DNA of 6,747 nucleotides from Balneolia bacterium (GTDB taxonomy: Bacteria; Bacteroidota; Rhodothermia; Balneolales; Cyclonatronaceae), in NCBI GenBank assembly GCA_003566395.1, contig PXDL01000030.1, positions 1-6,747 of the forward strand, written 5' to 3'. Shown here one piece after another: positions 1 through 6,240 of this stretch. Both the position numbers and the translations under genes were made by a program. A model generated the notes under the pieces. The model worked only from the letters and a program-made list of their open reading frames with translations, did not search any database and was not told the origin of the DNA. Numbering within the stretch: the first letter of the stretch is position 1; every line of letters starts with the position of its first letter.

Positions 1-373
1 ACCAAATGACAATTATTTTGGCTACATCCTAAATTTGCAAACAATTGATTAGCATATATTTAGATTAGAAAACGCTTTTTTTTATAAGCGCTATTTGCCC
101 TTAAATTCAATTCTTTCTTCATATCAAGCTAACAGAAGGTTGTCAACCTTTTTATGCCTGGGCCTATACCCGTTCACATCTCACATTCAAAAAATGGAAA
201 AACTCCGGCTCTAAAATACTTTCCGGGCGGGGGGCTTCAAAGATTGGCCGGATCAATCCGCGAAATTGACAGCTATTTACCGGACTAAACCATGCCGGCG
301 GCGGAAGCAGAAACTATCAGAATACAGCTCAATACGTTTCATCAGTGTTCCTTCCTAAGTTGCATTCCCTTCC
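1..373. other. Gene-free region downstream of the sigma/anti-sigma operon
   Basis: No convincing gene is present on either strand. The first ~120 bases are very AT-rich, with a run of eight T at 76-83 flanked by the short inverted arms CGCTT (73-77) and AAGCG (86-90). TAAATTTG at 30-37 matches the Bacteroidota -7 promoter consensus TAnnTTTG, but no TTG sits at the usual distance upstream, so a promoter is not claimed. A short palindrome lies at 136-150. The part from about 200 to 300 is GC-rich without a good codon pattern. The only open frames are very short: 154-288 (+, 44 codons), 277-342 (-, 21 codons) and 60-122 (-, 20 codons). No clear intrinsic terminator for the minus-strand operon was found here. 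Confidence 0.6.
134..153 (+). terminator. Short palindrome followed by T tract, possible terminator
   Basis: AAGGTTG (136-142) and CAACCTT (144-150) are perfect inverted arms around a single T. In RNA the stem could extend outward by a G-U and an A-U pair, and T runs on through 153. With a three- or four-base loop this resembles a small intrinsic terminator for a plus-strand transcript ending near the left edge. The T tract partly belongs to the stem and no gene end is visible upstream, so it could equally be a protein-binding palindrome. Confidence 0.3.
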
Positions 374-376
374 TTA
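350..376 (-). repeat. Two purine-rich direct repeats just after the operon's last stop codon
   Basis: Read on the minus strand, TAAGGAAGG (376-368) and TTAGGAAGG (358-350) are nine-base repeats with one difference, spaced 18 bases apart. The first includes the stop codon of the membrane protein gene. Each resembles a Shine-Dalgarno sequence and each is followed within a few bases by an ATG (365-363 and 342-340). This stands out because the clear genes in this window lack such sequences. Function is unknown. Confidence 0.45.
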
Positions 377-1654
377 CCAGATTCCGTAACGGAGGGCGAT
401 GCCCATTGTGGTCATATCCTGATTCCGGTCGGTGAGGCTGCCCAGTGGATATTTTACAAAGAACTCGGCCGAGAGGTTGTTGCGTGTGTCGGGCAGGTGG
501 TAGCTGAGTGAAAGGTTCAGCAGCTGAAACGGTTCAAACCGGCTGAAGGCACCTTCCCGATCGGTGGTCTCAAAATGCTCCTGGGAAAGTCGGATTACGG
601 TCGTCTCGGTATTGGGATCGGTAATTTCTTCCGGTATCACCTGTGCGTTTCGGTCCCGGAAAGTCTGCTGGAGATAGACCAATGACGACAAGCCGCCGCT
701 GACGTCAATCCGGCCGATACTGCCGCTGTGTACCATCAAACGAAGGTTCAGGGGGATGTCGAGCATCATCAATTCGGTGTCCTGCCGAAGCGAACTCGTT
801 AGCGAAGTGCTTGAAGTTCCAAGGGTGGAAAAATGGGAGTTCACAAGAGTTGAAAACTCTTCGGATCGGTCAACACCGAAAGACGTGTAGCTCAGAATTC
901 CGCCGGTTTCAACACCCAGACGATGCGTAATATTTCGGCCGTGCGTGGCGCCCAGACTGAATCCGAATCCCGGTGAAGAGTCGTCGGGCACGCGGGTGAC
1001 GGCTGAGCCGATAAGGAAACGAAGGTTTTTTTTGGAGGATTGATCAGCCTGACGGGTAACCGGAATCTGGTAATCAGGTTCGCGGGTGTCCGTTGCCGAA
1101 AGATCGTGTGCAGGTAAAAAGACGATCTCACCCGGCCGATTTTCATCCACTCCCAATGGAAAAAGAGTTTGGGCACGGAATGCAAGCCTGCTGTACGAAT
1201 CATATTCAGAATCAGGAGCGGTGACGTAGCCGTCTTGCCCGGTAAATTCCGGGATCAGGCCGGGTGTATGCTCTGAGGTTTCAAAATCGGCAGGACGGCG
1301 ATTTCCTTCCTCGGTTGGCGAAAAGCGGAAATCCGAAAGAGGAGGACTTTCAACAAGTGAATCTTCGATGATATAAGGCTGCGGGGGCTGAGGCTCAACA
1401 TGTGGGGGTTCAGGTGCAAGAGAAACATCCACACTATCACCCTGAATGAGATACCATGAAAAGGGAATTAACAGTGCGAGAAGGAGGGCGGCAGCAGAGG
1501 TGGCTCTGTACACAAGGAGGCGCTTTTGACGCTTCCGGTTGGCCGCATCGAGGCGCACCTGAAATGAGGCAAAGGCGTCCTGATCGGGTTCTTCCTGCCA
1601 GGAGCCGAAGACATCGCGCATGCGCCGGGTAAAATGTTCAGTAAACGATTTCAC
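374..1654 (-). CDS. Dma-like dual-membrane-spanning putative anti-sigma factor with C-terminal outer-membrane beta-barrel
   Basis: Probable partner and inhibitor of the ECF sigma factor encoded just upstream. Numbered from the GTG at 1654 (426 residues), three parts are visible. Residues 1-49 are a charged cytoplasmic head (EEPDQDAF, then NRKRQKR). Residues 50-70 form one hydrophobic inner-membrane helix (AAALLLALLIPFSWYLI). Residues 72-210 are a low-complexity linker rich in Pro, Glu, Asp and Ser, including PEPPHVEPQPPQP. The last ~215 residues contain about eight amphipathic strands (near 210-222, 229-242, 245-261, 293-310, 314-332, 373-388, 392-405, 413-426) and end in an aromatic residue (RYGIW), as outer-membrane barrels do. 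Segments such as LDIPLNLRL resemble the barrel domain of ECF-linked Bacteroidota proteins. The GTG start overlaps the sigma gene by 17 bases; the alternative ATG at 1621 leaves a 16-base gap. Neither has a Shine-Dalgarno sequence. No zinc-binding HxxxCxxC motif is seen. The architecture matches the Dma family; anti-sigma activity is inferred. Confidence 0.8.
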   Translation of the reverse strand: MKSFTEHFTRRMRDVFGSWQEEPDQDAFASFQVRLDAANRKRQKRLLVYRATSAAALLLALLIPFSWYLIQGDSVDVSLAPEPPHVEPQPPQPYIIEDSLVESPPLSDFRFSPTEEGNRRPADFETSEHTPGLIPEFTGQDGYVTAPDSEYDSYSRLAFRAQTLFPLGVDENRPGEIVFLPAHDLSATDTREPDYQIPVTRQADQSSKKNLRFLIGSAVTRVPDDSSPGFGFSLGATHGRNITHRLGVETGGILSYTSFGVDRSEEFSTLVNSHFSTLGTSSTSLTSSLRQDTELMMLDIPLNLRLMVHSGSIGRIDVSGGLSSLVYLQQTFRDRNAQVIPEEITDPNTETTVIRLSQEHFETTDREGAFSRFEPFQLLNLSLSYHLPDTRNNLSAEFFVKYPLGSLTDRNQDMTTMGIALRYGIW

Positions 1655-2195
1655 GGGAAGAAGACATATAGCGTTGATGGTAACGTTGCTGCAACCGCAC
1701 ACGGGCACGGCTCAGATGGCAGCGAGAAGTGCCGGATGCAATACCTAAAATTTCAGCGATCTCCTCATGGCTGAATCCTTCCATTTCGTGCAGGTTGAAA
1801 ATCATACGCTGCAGATCGGAAAGACAGGAAAGCAGGTCGAGAATCTCATCAGGACCGAGGCTGTTTACCTGCTGTTCATCAACTTGAAGTTCCGGAATAT
1901 CATCTACCGACTCTATGAGTTCAAGATAGCTGCGGGTGGAACGCCAGGCATCGAGGGCGGTGTGGATGAGTATGGTGCGAAACCAGGGGCGAAAAGCCTG
2001 ATTCGGGTCGAAATCCTGAATACGTGTAAAAACCTTCATAAAACTGTCATTTACGACATGCAGGGCGTCGTCACGGTTTCGGGTGTACCGCAGCGCAACA
2101 GACATAGCATAGGCATAGTACTTTTTGTACAGTGCTTCCTGATGCGTCTGTTGATGCTGACGACATCCATCGATCAGTTTACGGTCGCTGTGCAC
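1638..2195 (-). CDS. ECF RNA polymerase sigma factor (sigma-70 family)
   Basis: This 185-residue protein has the two-domain layout and length of an extracytoplasmic-function sigma factor. Region sigma-2 spans about residues 22-88 (ALYKKYYAYAMSVALRYTRN, then NDSFMKVFTRIQDF and FRPWFRTILIHTALDAWR). A variable acidic linker follows, then sigma-4 at about 117-170 with a clear helix-turn-helix (FSHEEIAEILGI, then SRCHLSRARVRL). It would direct core polymerase to a small regulon, probably under control of the overlapping downstream membrane protein. The start is a GTG: an in-frame TGA lies five codons upstream, so no longer form with a standard start exists. No Shine-Dalgarno sequence is seen. The last codons overlap the next gene's likely GTG start, which favours coupled translation. 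The family is certain; the subgroup and target promoters cannot be told from this window. Confidence 0.93.
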   Translation of the reverse strand: MHSDRKLIDGCRQHQQTHQEALYKKYYAYAMSVALRYTRNRDDALHVVNDSFMKVFTRIQDFDPNQAFRPWFRTILIHTALDAWRSTRSYLELIESVDDIPELQVDEQQVNSLGPDEILDLLSCLSDLQRMIFNLHEMEGFSHEEIAEILGIASGTSRCHLSRARVRLQQRYHQRYMSSSREIVY

Positions 2196-2371
2196 AATGG
2201 GAGATTTTCATCACAATTCAGGCCTGAAGTTGCCGCAAGATACGTAACTGTTGAGAACGGAACAGTATGCGGGGATGGTGTACGCTGACAGTACGGAGTC
2301 TGAACGGCAAGCGCTGCATCTCTCAAAAAATATTCCCGGGGAAAGCCAATTAAGGAATGGAACGTGTCTGT

Positions 2372-2400
2372 AAAAACGATTCGGTCGGCTATTCGCCGAC
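2372..2400 (-). terminator. Hairpin over the kinase stop codon, weak terminator candidate
   Basis: On the minus strand GTCGGC and GCCGAC form a perfect 6-bp stem around a five-base loop that holds most of the kinase stop codon (TAG, 2391-2389). A run of five T (2376-2372) comes seven bases after the stem. That distance and the short T tract make it weaker than a classical intrinsic terminator, so some read-through into the sigma factor gene 193 bases further on is plausible. The rest of that gap shows no exact TTG/TAnnTTTG promoter pair. An 11-base palindrome with one central base, TTCCC-G-GGGAA on the plus strand, lies at 2332-2342. Confidence 0.4.
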
Positions 2401-4368
2401 ATAGGTCTTCAGGACTCTCTCCATATCATCCAGGCGGGTTGGCTTGCTGAGGTAATCGTTCATTCCGGAAGCTGCGGTTTCTTCACGCTGCCCCTGAACG
2501 ATACCGGCCGTAAGCGCAATGATGGGAGTGGCGGCATCGGAATATTGGTTTCGGATGATGTCGGTCGCTTCGAGGCCGCTAAGCTCAGGCATCTGAATAT
2601 CCATAAAAATAATGTCGGGAGGACACTCGTCATATTTTTCAATAGCGATCCGCCCGTCCATAGCCCGGATAAACTCAGCGCCCGGCACAAATTTACCGAT
2701 CAGTTTTTCGGTAAGCACCATGTTCGCGGGATTGTCTTCGGCAATTAATACCCTGGGCTCCTGTCTTGAGGTCCACCGATGCTTCGCCGGCGATTGCGAA
2801 TTCGGGCCTGAAAAATCTGCATTCGTTTCACATAGCGGTACTTCAATATCAAAACTGAAACGGCTTCCGAGTCCGGGCGTACTTTTGAGCCGGAGCCGGC
2901 TGTCCATCATAGCTAAAATGTGGTTGGAGATCGTTAGTCCGAGGCCGGTTCCGCCGAATTTCCGTGTCGTGGATCCGTCGGCCTGGGAAAAAGCGTCAAA
3001 AATGGATTCCTGTTTTTCATCAGGAATTCCGATGCCCGTATCGCTTACGCTGAACGAAATTCCGGCGATTTGTTTGCCATCTTCCGAAATACTTATCCCG
3101 TTAAGCCGGCAGGAAAGATCAATGGTACCTTTATTGGTAAACTTGACGGCATTGCTGAGCAGATTAACCAGAACCTGACGAAGCCTTACCGTATCGACCA
3201 GAACTTCAGCGGGAAGTTCGGAATCCATATTAAGACGCAATACTACATCTTTATCTGAAAGCCGGCAGGAGAACATATTCAGAACTTGTTCACACAAGCT
3301 TTTCAGGTCGTTTTTTTCAGGATGAAGCTCGAGTTTACCGGCCTCAATCTTGGAATAATCGAGTACGTCGTTGAGCAGATCAAGCAGGATTTGAGCAGAC
3401 TGATAAACCGTTTTGATGTAGAGCTGCTGATCGTTTGCATCGTTGTTTTCCAGCAGTAATTCCGAAAAACCGATGATGCTGTTCAGCGGCGTGCGAATTT
3501 CATGACTCATATTTGCAAGAAATTCCGATTTGGTCCTGTTGGCTGCTTCAGCCTCTTTTCTGGATTTCTCCAGCTCCATGCGGGCCCGTACTTCTTCGTC
3601 AATATCTTGTATGGTACCGTACAACCTGACACAACTCCCGTTCCTCATTTCGGCATGAGCGATCACCCTGACCCATACTTCACGGCCTTTAGCGGTGATA
3701 ATCTTGAACTCTTCATTTATCGTTTTACCATGTTCAAGAGCCTCTTTAGCCAGCCGTATCAGCTTATCCCGGTTTTTACCCTCTTTGTAAAATTGAACGA
3801 TGTTTCTGCTGTCCGGATTGAAGGGTTCCTCAATTTCATGAATCTGACGGGTAACCTGAGACCAGGTGATGGTTTCGCTTTCCAGATCGATTTCCCAACC
3901 TCCAACACGCGCCACATCACTGATTTCCTGCATGATATGCTGCGTGCGGGATAGTTTTTTTGCCGCCTCAATTATACCGGGAAGGGTTCGGATGGGCCGT
4001 ATTAAAACAAGATACCACAGCTTGCCGTCCTTTTTGGTCCGGACGAACCGCACCCTGCCGAGAATACGGAGCCGGGTTTCGACGATGTCGGTTACATTGG
4101 CGGCAAAGGCTGCGGACTCCTTTTCAGGTTCTTGAGAAAGAAGCTTGGCGGCCTCAAAAGCACGCTCTGCTACGCGTCTGATTACAGCGTTCTTGTTTTG
4201 GCCTGCTGCTTTTAGAGTATGCTCAAGCGCAGGATTCAGCCAATAAGCTTCAGCATCGTCGGGGTTCCACAAGCCGTAGCCGAGCACGTCATTGGCGTTC
4301 ACAATGTCGAATATTCCCCTGTGTTCCTCAAAAATGCTTTTGCAGGAGTTCTTAATTTTTTCATTCAT
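2389..4368 (-). CDS. PAS-containing hybrid sensor histidine kinase with C-terminal receiver domain
   Basis: A soluble-looking hybrid kinase of 659 residues from the ATG at 4368. Order: a PAS-like segment (~10-128, GYGLWNPDDAEAYWLNP), a second PAS/PAC domain (~150-257, GGWEIDLESETITWS to YGTIQDID), a charged helical linker (257-283), then HisKA with phospho-acceptor His289 in NMSHEIRTPLN. The ATPase domain has N-box VNLLSNAVKF (Asn402, Asn406), DTGIGIP (443-449) and GGTGLGL (472-478). The receiver (~538-655) has the acidic pair in AEDN, phospho-acceptor Asp590 in IIFMDIQMP, Thr620 and Lys642 (SKP). All catalytic residues are intact. The receiver carries no output domain, so an HPt protein and final regulator elsewhere, or receiver-mediated feedback, are implied. 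The frame stays open to an ATG at 4488, but those 40 extra codons are AT-rich, encode one lone hydrophobic stretch and contain promoter-like DNA, so the internal start is preferred. It lies upstream of the sigma factor on the same strand. The signal sensed is unknown. Confidence 0.93.
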   Translation of the reverse strand: MNEKIKNSCKSIFEEHRGIFDIVNANDVLGYGLWNPDDAEAYWLNPALEHTLKAAGQNKNAVIRRVAERAFEAAKLLSQEPEKESAAFAANVTDIVETRLRILGRVRFVRTKKDGKLWYLVLIRPIRTLPGIIEAAKKLSRTQHIMQEISDVARVGGWEIDLESETITWSQVTRQIHEIEEPFNPDSRNIVQFYKEGKNRDKLIRLAKEALEHGKTINEEFKIITAKGREVWVRVIAHAEMRNGSCVRLYGTIQDIDEEVRARMELEKSRKEAEAANRTKSEFLANMSHEIRTPLNSIIGFSELLLENNDANDQQLYIKTVYQSAQILLDLLNDVLDYSKIEAGKLELHPEKNDLKSLCEQVLNMFSCRLSDKDVVLRLNMDSELPAEVLVDTVRLRQVLVNLLSNAVKFTNKGTIDLSCRLNGISISEDGKQIAGISFSVSDTGIGIPDEKQESIFDAFSQADGSTTRKFGGTGLGLTISNHILAMMDSRLRLKSTPGLGSRFSFDIEVPLCETNADFSGPNSQSPAKHRWTSRQEPRVLIAEDNPANMVLTEKLIGKFVPGAEFIRAMDGRIAIEKYDECPPDIIFMDIQMPELSGLEATDIIRNQYSDAATPIIALTAGIVQGQREETAASGMNDYLSKPTRLDDMERVLKTYVGE

Positions 4369-4429
4369 GGTATCAGGCGCATGAGCTTTGTTGTTCGCAG
4401 GAAAGGGGGGCAGATTTCCGGCTAACATT

Positions 4430-4458
4430 ATATTAAGACTTATTAATGTATAAGTCAA
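4430..4458 (-). promoter_or_regulatory. Candidate promoter for the histidine kinase
   Basis: On the minus strand TTGACT (4458-4453) is followed after 17 bases by TAATAT (4435-4430), a fair match to -35/-10 boxes. TATAAT itself lies three bases further (4432-4427). The surroundings (about 4427-4490) are much more AT-rich than the gene bodies on either side. Transcription would begin near 4423, leaving a leader of about 55 bases before the ATG at 4368. Bacteroidota-like organisms often use a different consensus, so this rests on composition as much as on the boxes. Confidence 0.4.
4437..4456. repeat. Perfect 7-bp inverted repeat, possible operator
   Basis: GACTTAT (4437-4443) and ATAAGTC (4450-4456) are exact inverted copies around a six-base spacer. 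The dyad sits between the candidate -35 and -10 boxes of the kinase promoter, where a bound dimer would block polymerase. It lies about 120 bases upstream of the divergent dehydrogenase gene and might affect both. No known binding consensus is recognised. Confidence 0.45.
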
Positions 4459-4574
4459 TGCATACCAACTAAATACAAGATTTTTCATATTTATGCACTA
4501 ACCGCAATCCGGGTATAGCAGGAGGGGATTTTTACCTATTTTGGGATAATTCCATCAAATACCTTAAAACAAAA

Positions 4575-6134
4575 ATGAAACACTCGCTTCAATTACGTGT
4601 GCAGCCTTCCACGGCCGCCAAGCCCGAAGCTCTGAAAGCGGCCGTTACAAAAAAACTCGGACTGGAACCGGAAGCCGTCACACATATTCAAATTACACGA
4701 CGGTCTGTGGACGCCCGCGGACGAAATCCGGTGGTTAATCTGAAGCTGGATGTGTATCAAGACGAGCCTTTTTCGCAGGAGCCCATCACCCTGCCGGATT
4801 ACCCGAATGTGGAGAACGCCCCCGAAGTATTAGTGATAGGCGCCGGACCGGCCGGACTGTTTGCCGCCCTCCGGCTTATGGAGCACGGATTACGCCCGGT
4901 TGTGCTGGAGCGGGGCAAAAACGTCAAAGACAGGATTCAGGATTTGAAGCGCCTCAATGTGCAGCATGAGGTAAACCCGGATTCCAATTACTGTTTCGGG
5001 GAGGGCGGAGCCGGGACGTATTCAGACGGCAAACTGTACACCCGCTCTAAGAAACGGGGAGATGTAAACCGGATTCTGGAATTGCTGGTCGGGTTCGGGG
5101 CCGTACGGGATATTATGGTGGAGGCCCATCCGCATATCGGCACCAATAAGCTTCCGCCCATAATTGCGCAGATGCGCAGCTGTATTGAAGCCCACGGCGG
5201 AGTGATTCATTTTAACACGCGCGTTACGGAAATGCTTGTCTCAAACGGGCGTTTTGCGGGCGTCCGTACGTTTCAGGGTGATGTGTTTCGTGCCCCGAAT
5301 GCAGTTCTTGCCACCGGACATTCGGCCCGGGATATTTTCAGAATGCTGCATGAAAGCGGAATTATGATAGAGCGCAAACCGCTGGCCGTGGGCGTACGCG
5401 TGGAGCATCCACAGGCACTGATAGATACCATCCAGTATAATTGCCGCGACCGGGGGCCTTATTTGCCGCCCTCATCCTACAATATTTCGCGTCAGGTTAA
5501 CGACCGGGGCGTGTATTCGTTTTGCATGTGTCCGGGCGGAGTAATTGCACCCTGTGCTACCGAGCCGGGCGAGATCGTCACCAACGGCTGGTCATCTTCC
5601 CGCAGGGCCCGCGCTACGGCCAACTCGGGCATAGTGGTTGAATTGCGTGATGAAGACTTCAGGCCGTACGAGGAGTACGGTCCGCTGGCCGCCATGCATT
5701 TTCAGCAGGCCATCGAAAAAAAGGCCTGGGAGGCAGGTGGCAAAACGCAAAAAGCACCGGCTCAGCGTCTTACAGATTTTTTAAGCGGGCGATTATCGAC
5801 CGAGCTTCCCCGTACGTCCTATGCGCCCGGAATAACCTCCGCATTGCTGGGGGATGTAATGCCGGATTTTATTCACGAAGCACTTCAGCGTGGATTTAAA
5901 GCCATAGGCCGTTCCATGAAAGGTTACCTCTCGGAAGAGGCCATTGTGCATGCGCCCGAAACCCGCACGTCTTCGCCGGTGCGAATCCCCCGAAATCCGA
6001 AAACACTTGAACATGTTCAGCTTTCCGGTCTGTTTCCATGCGGGGAAGGTGCGGGGTATGCGGGGGGAATAGTGAGCGCGGCCATGGACGGCGAACGCTG
6101 CGCCGATGCAGTCTATGAATTGCTGCGGACCTAA
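4575..6134 (+). CDS. FAD-dependent dehydrogenase of the uncharacterised COG2509 type
   Basis: A 519-residue flavoprotein, complete and near the usual length for this family. Residues 1-65 form a small N-terminal domain (LQLRVQPSTAAKPEALKAAV, then RRSVDARGRNPVVNLKLDVY). The FAD-binding Rossmann motif follows at 86-96 (LVIGAGPAGLF), with Glu112 in VVLERGK positioned to hold the ADP ribose. Other family features are FGEGGAGTYSDGKLYTR (141-157), a second dinucleotide-side motif VLATGHSARDIF (244-255), the Cys-containing segment YSFCMCPGG (314-322), and the C-terminal flavin-binding end GLFPCGEGAGYAGGIVSAA (485-503). The substrate and electron acceptor of these enzymes are not established to my knowledge, so no reaction is assigned. 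There is no signal peptide, so it is cytoplasmic. It is transcribed divergently from the kinase. The ATG follows an A-rich stretch rather than a Shine-Dalgarno sequence. GATAAT at 4545-4550 could be a -10 box, but no good -35 is seen. Confidence 0.92.
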   Translation: MKHSLQLRVQPSTAAKPEALKAAVTKKLGLEPEAVTHIQITRRSVDARGRNPVVNLKLDVYQDEPFSQEPITLPDYPNVENAPEVLVIGAGPAGLFAALRLMEHGLRPVVLERGKNVKDRIQDLKRLNVQHEVNPDSNYCFGEGGAGTYSDGKLYTRSKKRGDVNRILELLVGFGAVRDIMVEAHPHIGTNKLPPIIAQMRSCIEAHGGVIHFNTRVTEMLVSNGRFAGVRTFQGDVFRAPNAVLATGHSARDIFRMLHESGIMIERKPLAVGVRVEHPQALIDTIQYNCRDRGPYLPPSSYNISRQVNDRGVYSFCMCPGGVIAPCATEPGEIVTNGWSSSRRARATANSGIVVELRDEDFRPYEEYGPLAAMHFQQAIEKKAWEAGGKTQKAPAQRLTDFLSGRLSTELPRTSYAPGITSALLGDVMPDFIHEALQRGFKAIGRSMKGYLSEEAIVHAPETRTSSPVRIPRNPKTLEHVQLSGLFPCGEGAGYAGGIVSAAMDGERCADAVYELLRT

Positions 6135-6137
6135 AGG

Positions 6138-6175
6138 CTAAAAACAGCCCCTGAAACTCTTTATTTGCTGTTTAG
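6138..6175 (+). terminator. Inverted repeat after the dehydrogenase gene, weak terminator candidate
   Basis: CTAAAAACAGC (6138-6148) and GCTGTTTAG (6167-6175) pair as a nine-base-pair stem with a two-A bulge and an 18-base loop, starting three bases after the dehydrogenase stop codon. The large loop and the lack of a T run after the stem argue against an efficient intrinsic terminator. It may instead protect the 3' end of the transcript. Confidence 0.3.
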
Positions 6176-6205
6176 GAGTAAGAAAGCTATCATAAGTTCA
6201 TAAAA

Positions 6206-6240
6206 GTTTTGTTGTTAGAAAACGTTGTAAGATAGTTTTC
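6206..6240 (+). other. Mutually exclusive short stems and imperfect direct repeats
   Basis: A central arm, GAAAAC (6218-6223), can pair either with the upstream GTTTT (6206-6210) or with the downstream GTTTTC (6235-6240). The imperfect repeats GTTGTTAGA (6211-6219) and GTTGTAAGA (6224-6232) lie 13 bases apart in the same stretch. The segment sits about 120 bases before the secreted propeller gene, so it could be a leader structure or a tandem binding site. The stems are short and AT-rich, so chance is a real possibility. Confidence 0.25.

Noticed and set aside
65..74. TTAGAAAACG also present at 6216-6225
   Set aside because: A ten-base match between two AT-rich gaps 6 kb apart has no extended flanking identity and is plausibly chance; not an att site or transposon end.
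60..122. 20-codon Lys-rich minus-strand frame (MKKELNLRAN at its start)
   Set aside because: The AT-rich sequence readily yields Lys codons by chance, there is no ribosome site, and it has no neighbouring gene to pair with as a toxin or leader.
154..288. 44-codon plus-strand frame in the left gap
   Set aside because: No ribosome site at useful spacing, no recognisable motif, and a composition like non-coding DNA.
1655..1708. Upstream ATG at 1708 as start of the membrane protein
   Set aside because: It would overlap the sigma factor gene by 71 bases through its conserved sigma-4 region, and adds residues unlike the heads of related proteins.
1767..2288. Plus-strand open frame (173 codons) opposite the sigma factor
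   Set aside because: It is antisense to a complete sigma-2/sigma-4 protein and shows no recognisable domain; the sense frame explains the openness.
2211..2402. 63-codon minus-strand frame between the kinase and sigma genes
   Set aside because: It overlaps the kinase end by 14 bases, starts inside the hairpin, has no ribosome site, and encodes a Cys- and aromatic-scattered sequence with no familiar pattern. A real small protein is possible but unsupported.
2612..3178. Long plus-strand open frame (188 codons) opposite the histidine kinase
   Set aside because: It lies antisense to the ATPase domain of the kinase, where conserved motifs are intact, and its own translation resembles no domain.
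4501..4574. Possible promoter for the dehydrogenase using TATTTTG (4537-4543) or GATAAT (4545-4550)
   Set aside because: TATTTTG is one base short of TAnnTTTG, and GATAAT has no acceptable -35 partner 16-18 bases upstream, so no defined promoter is annotated.
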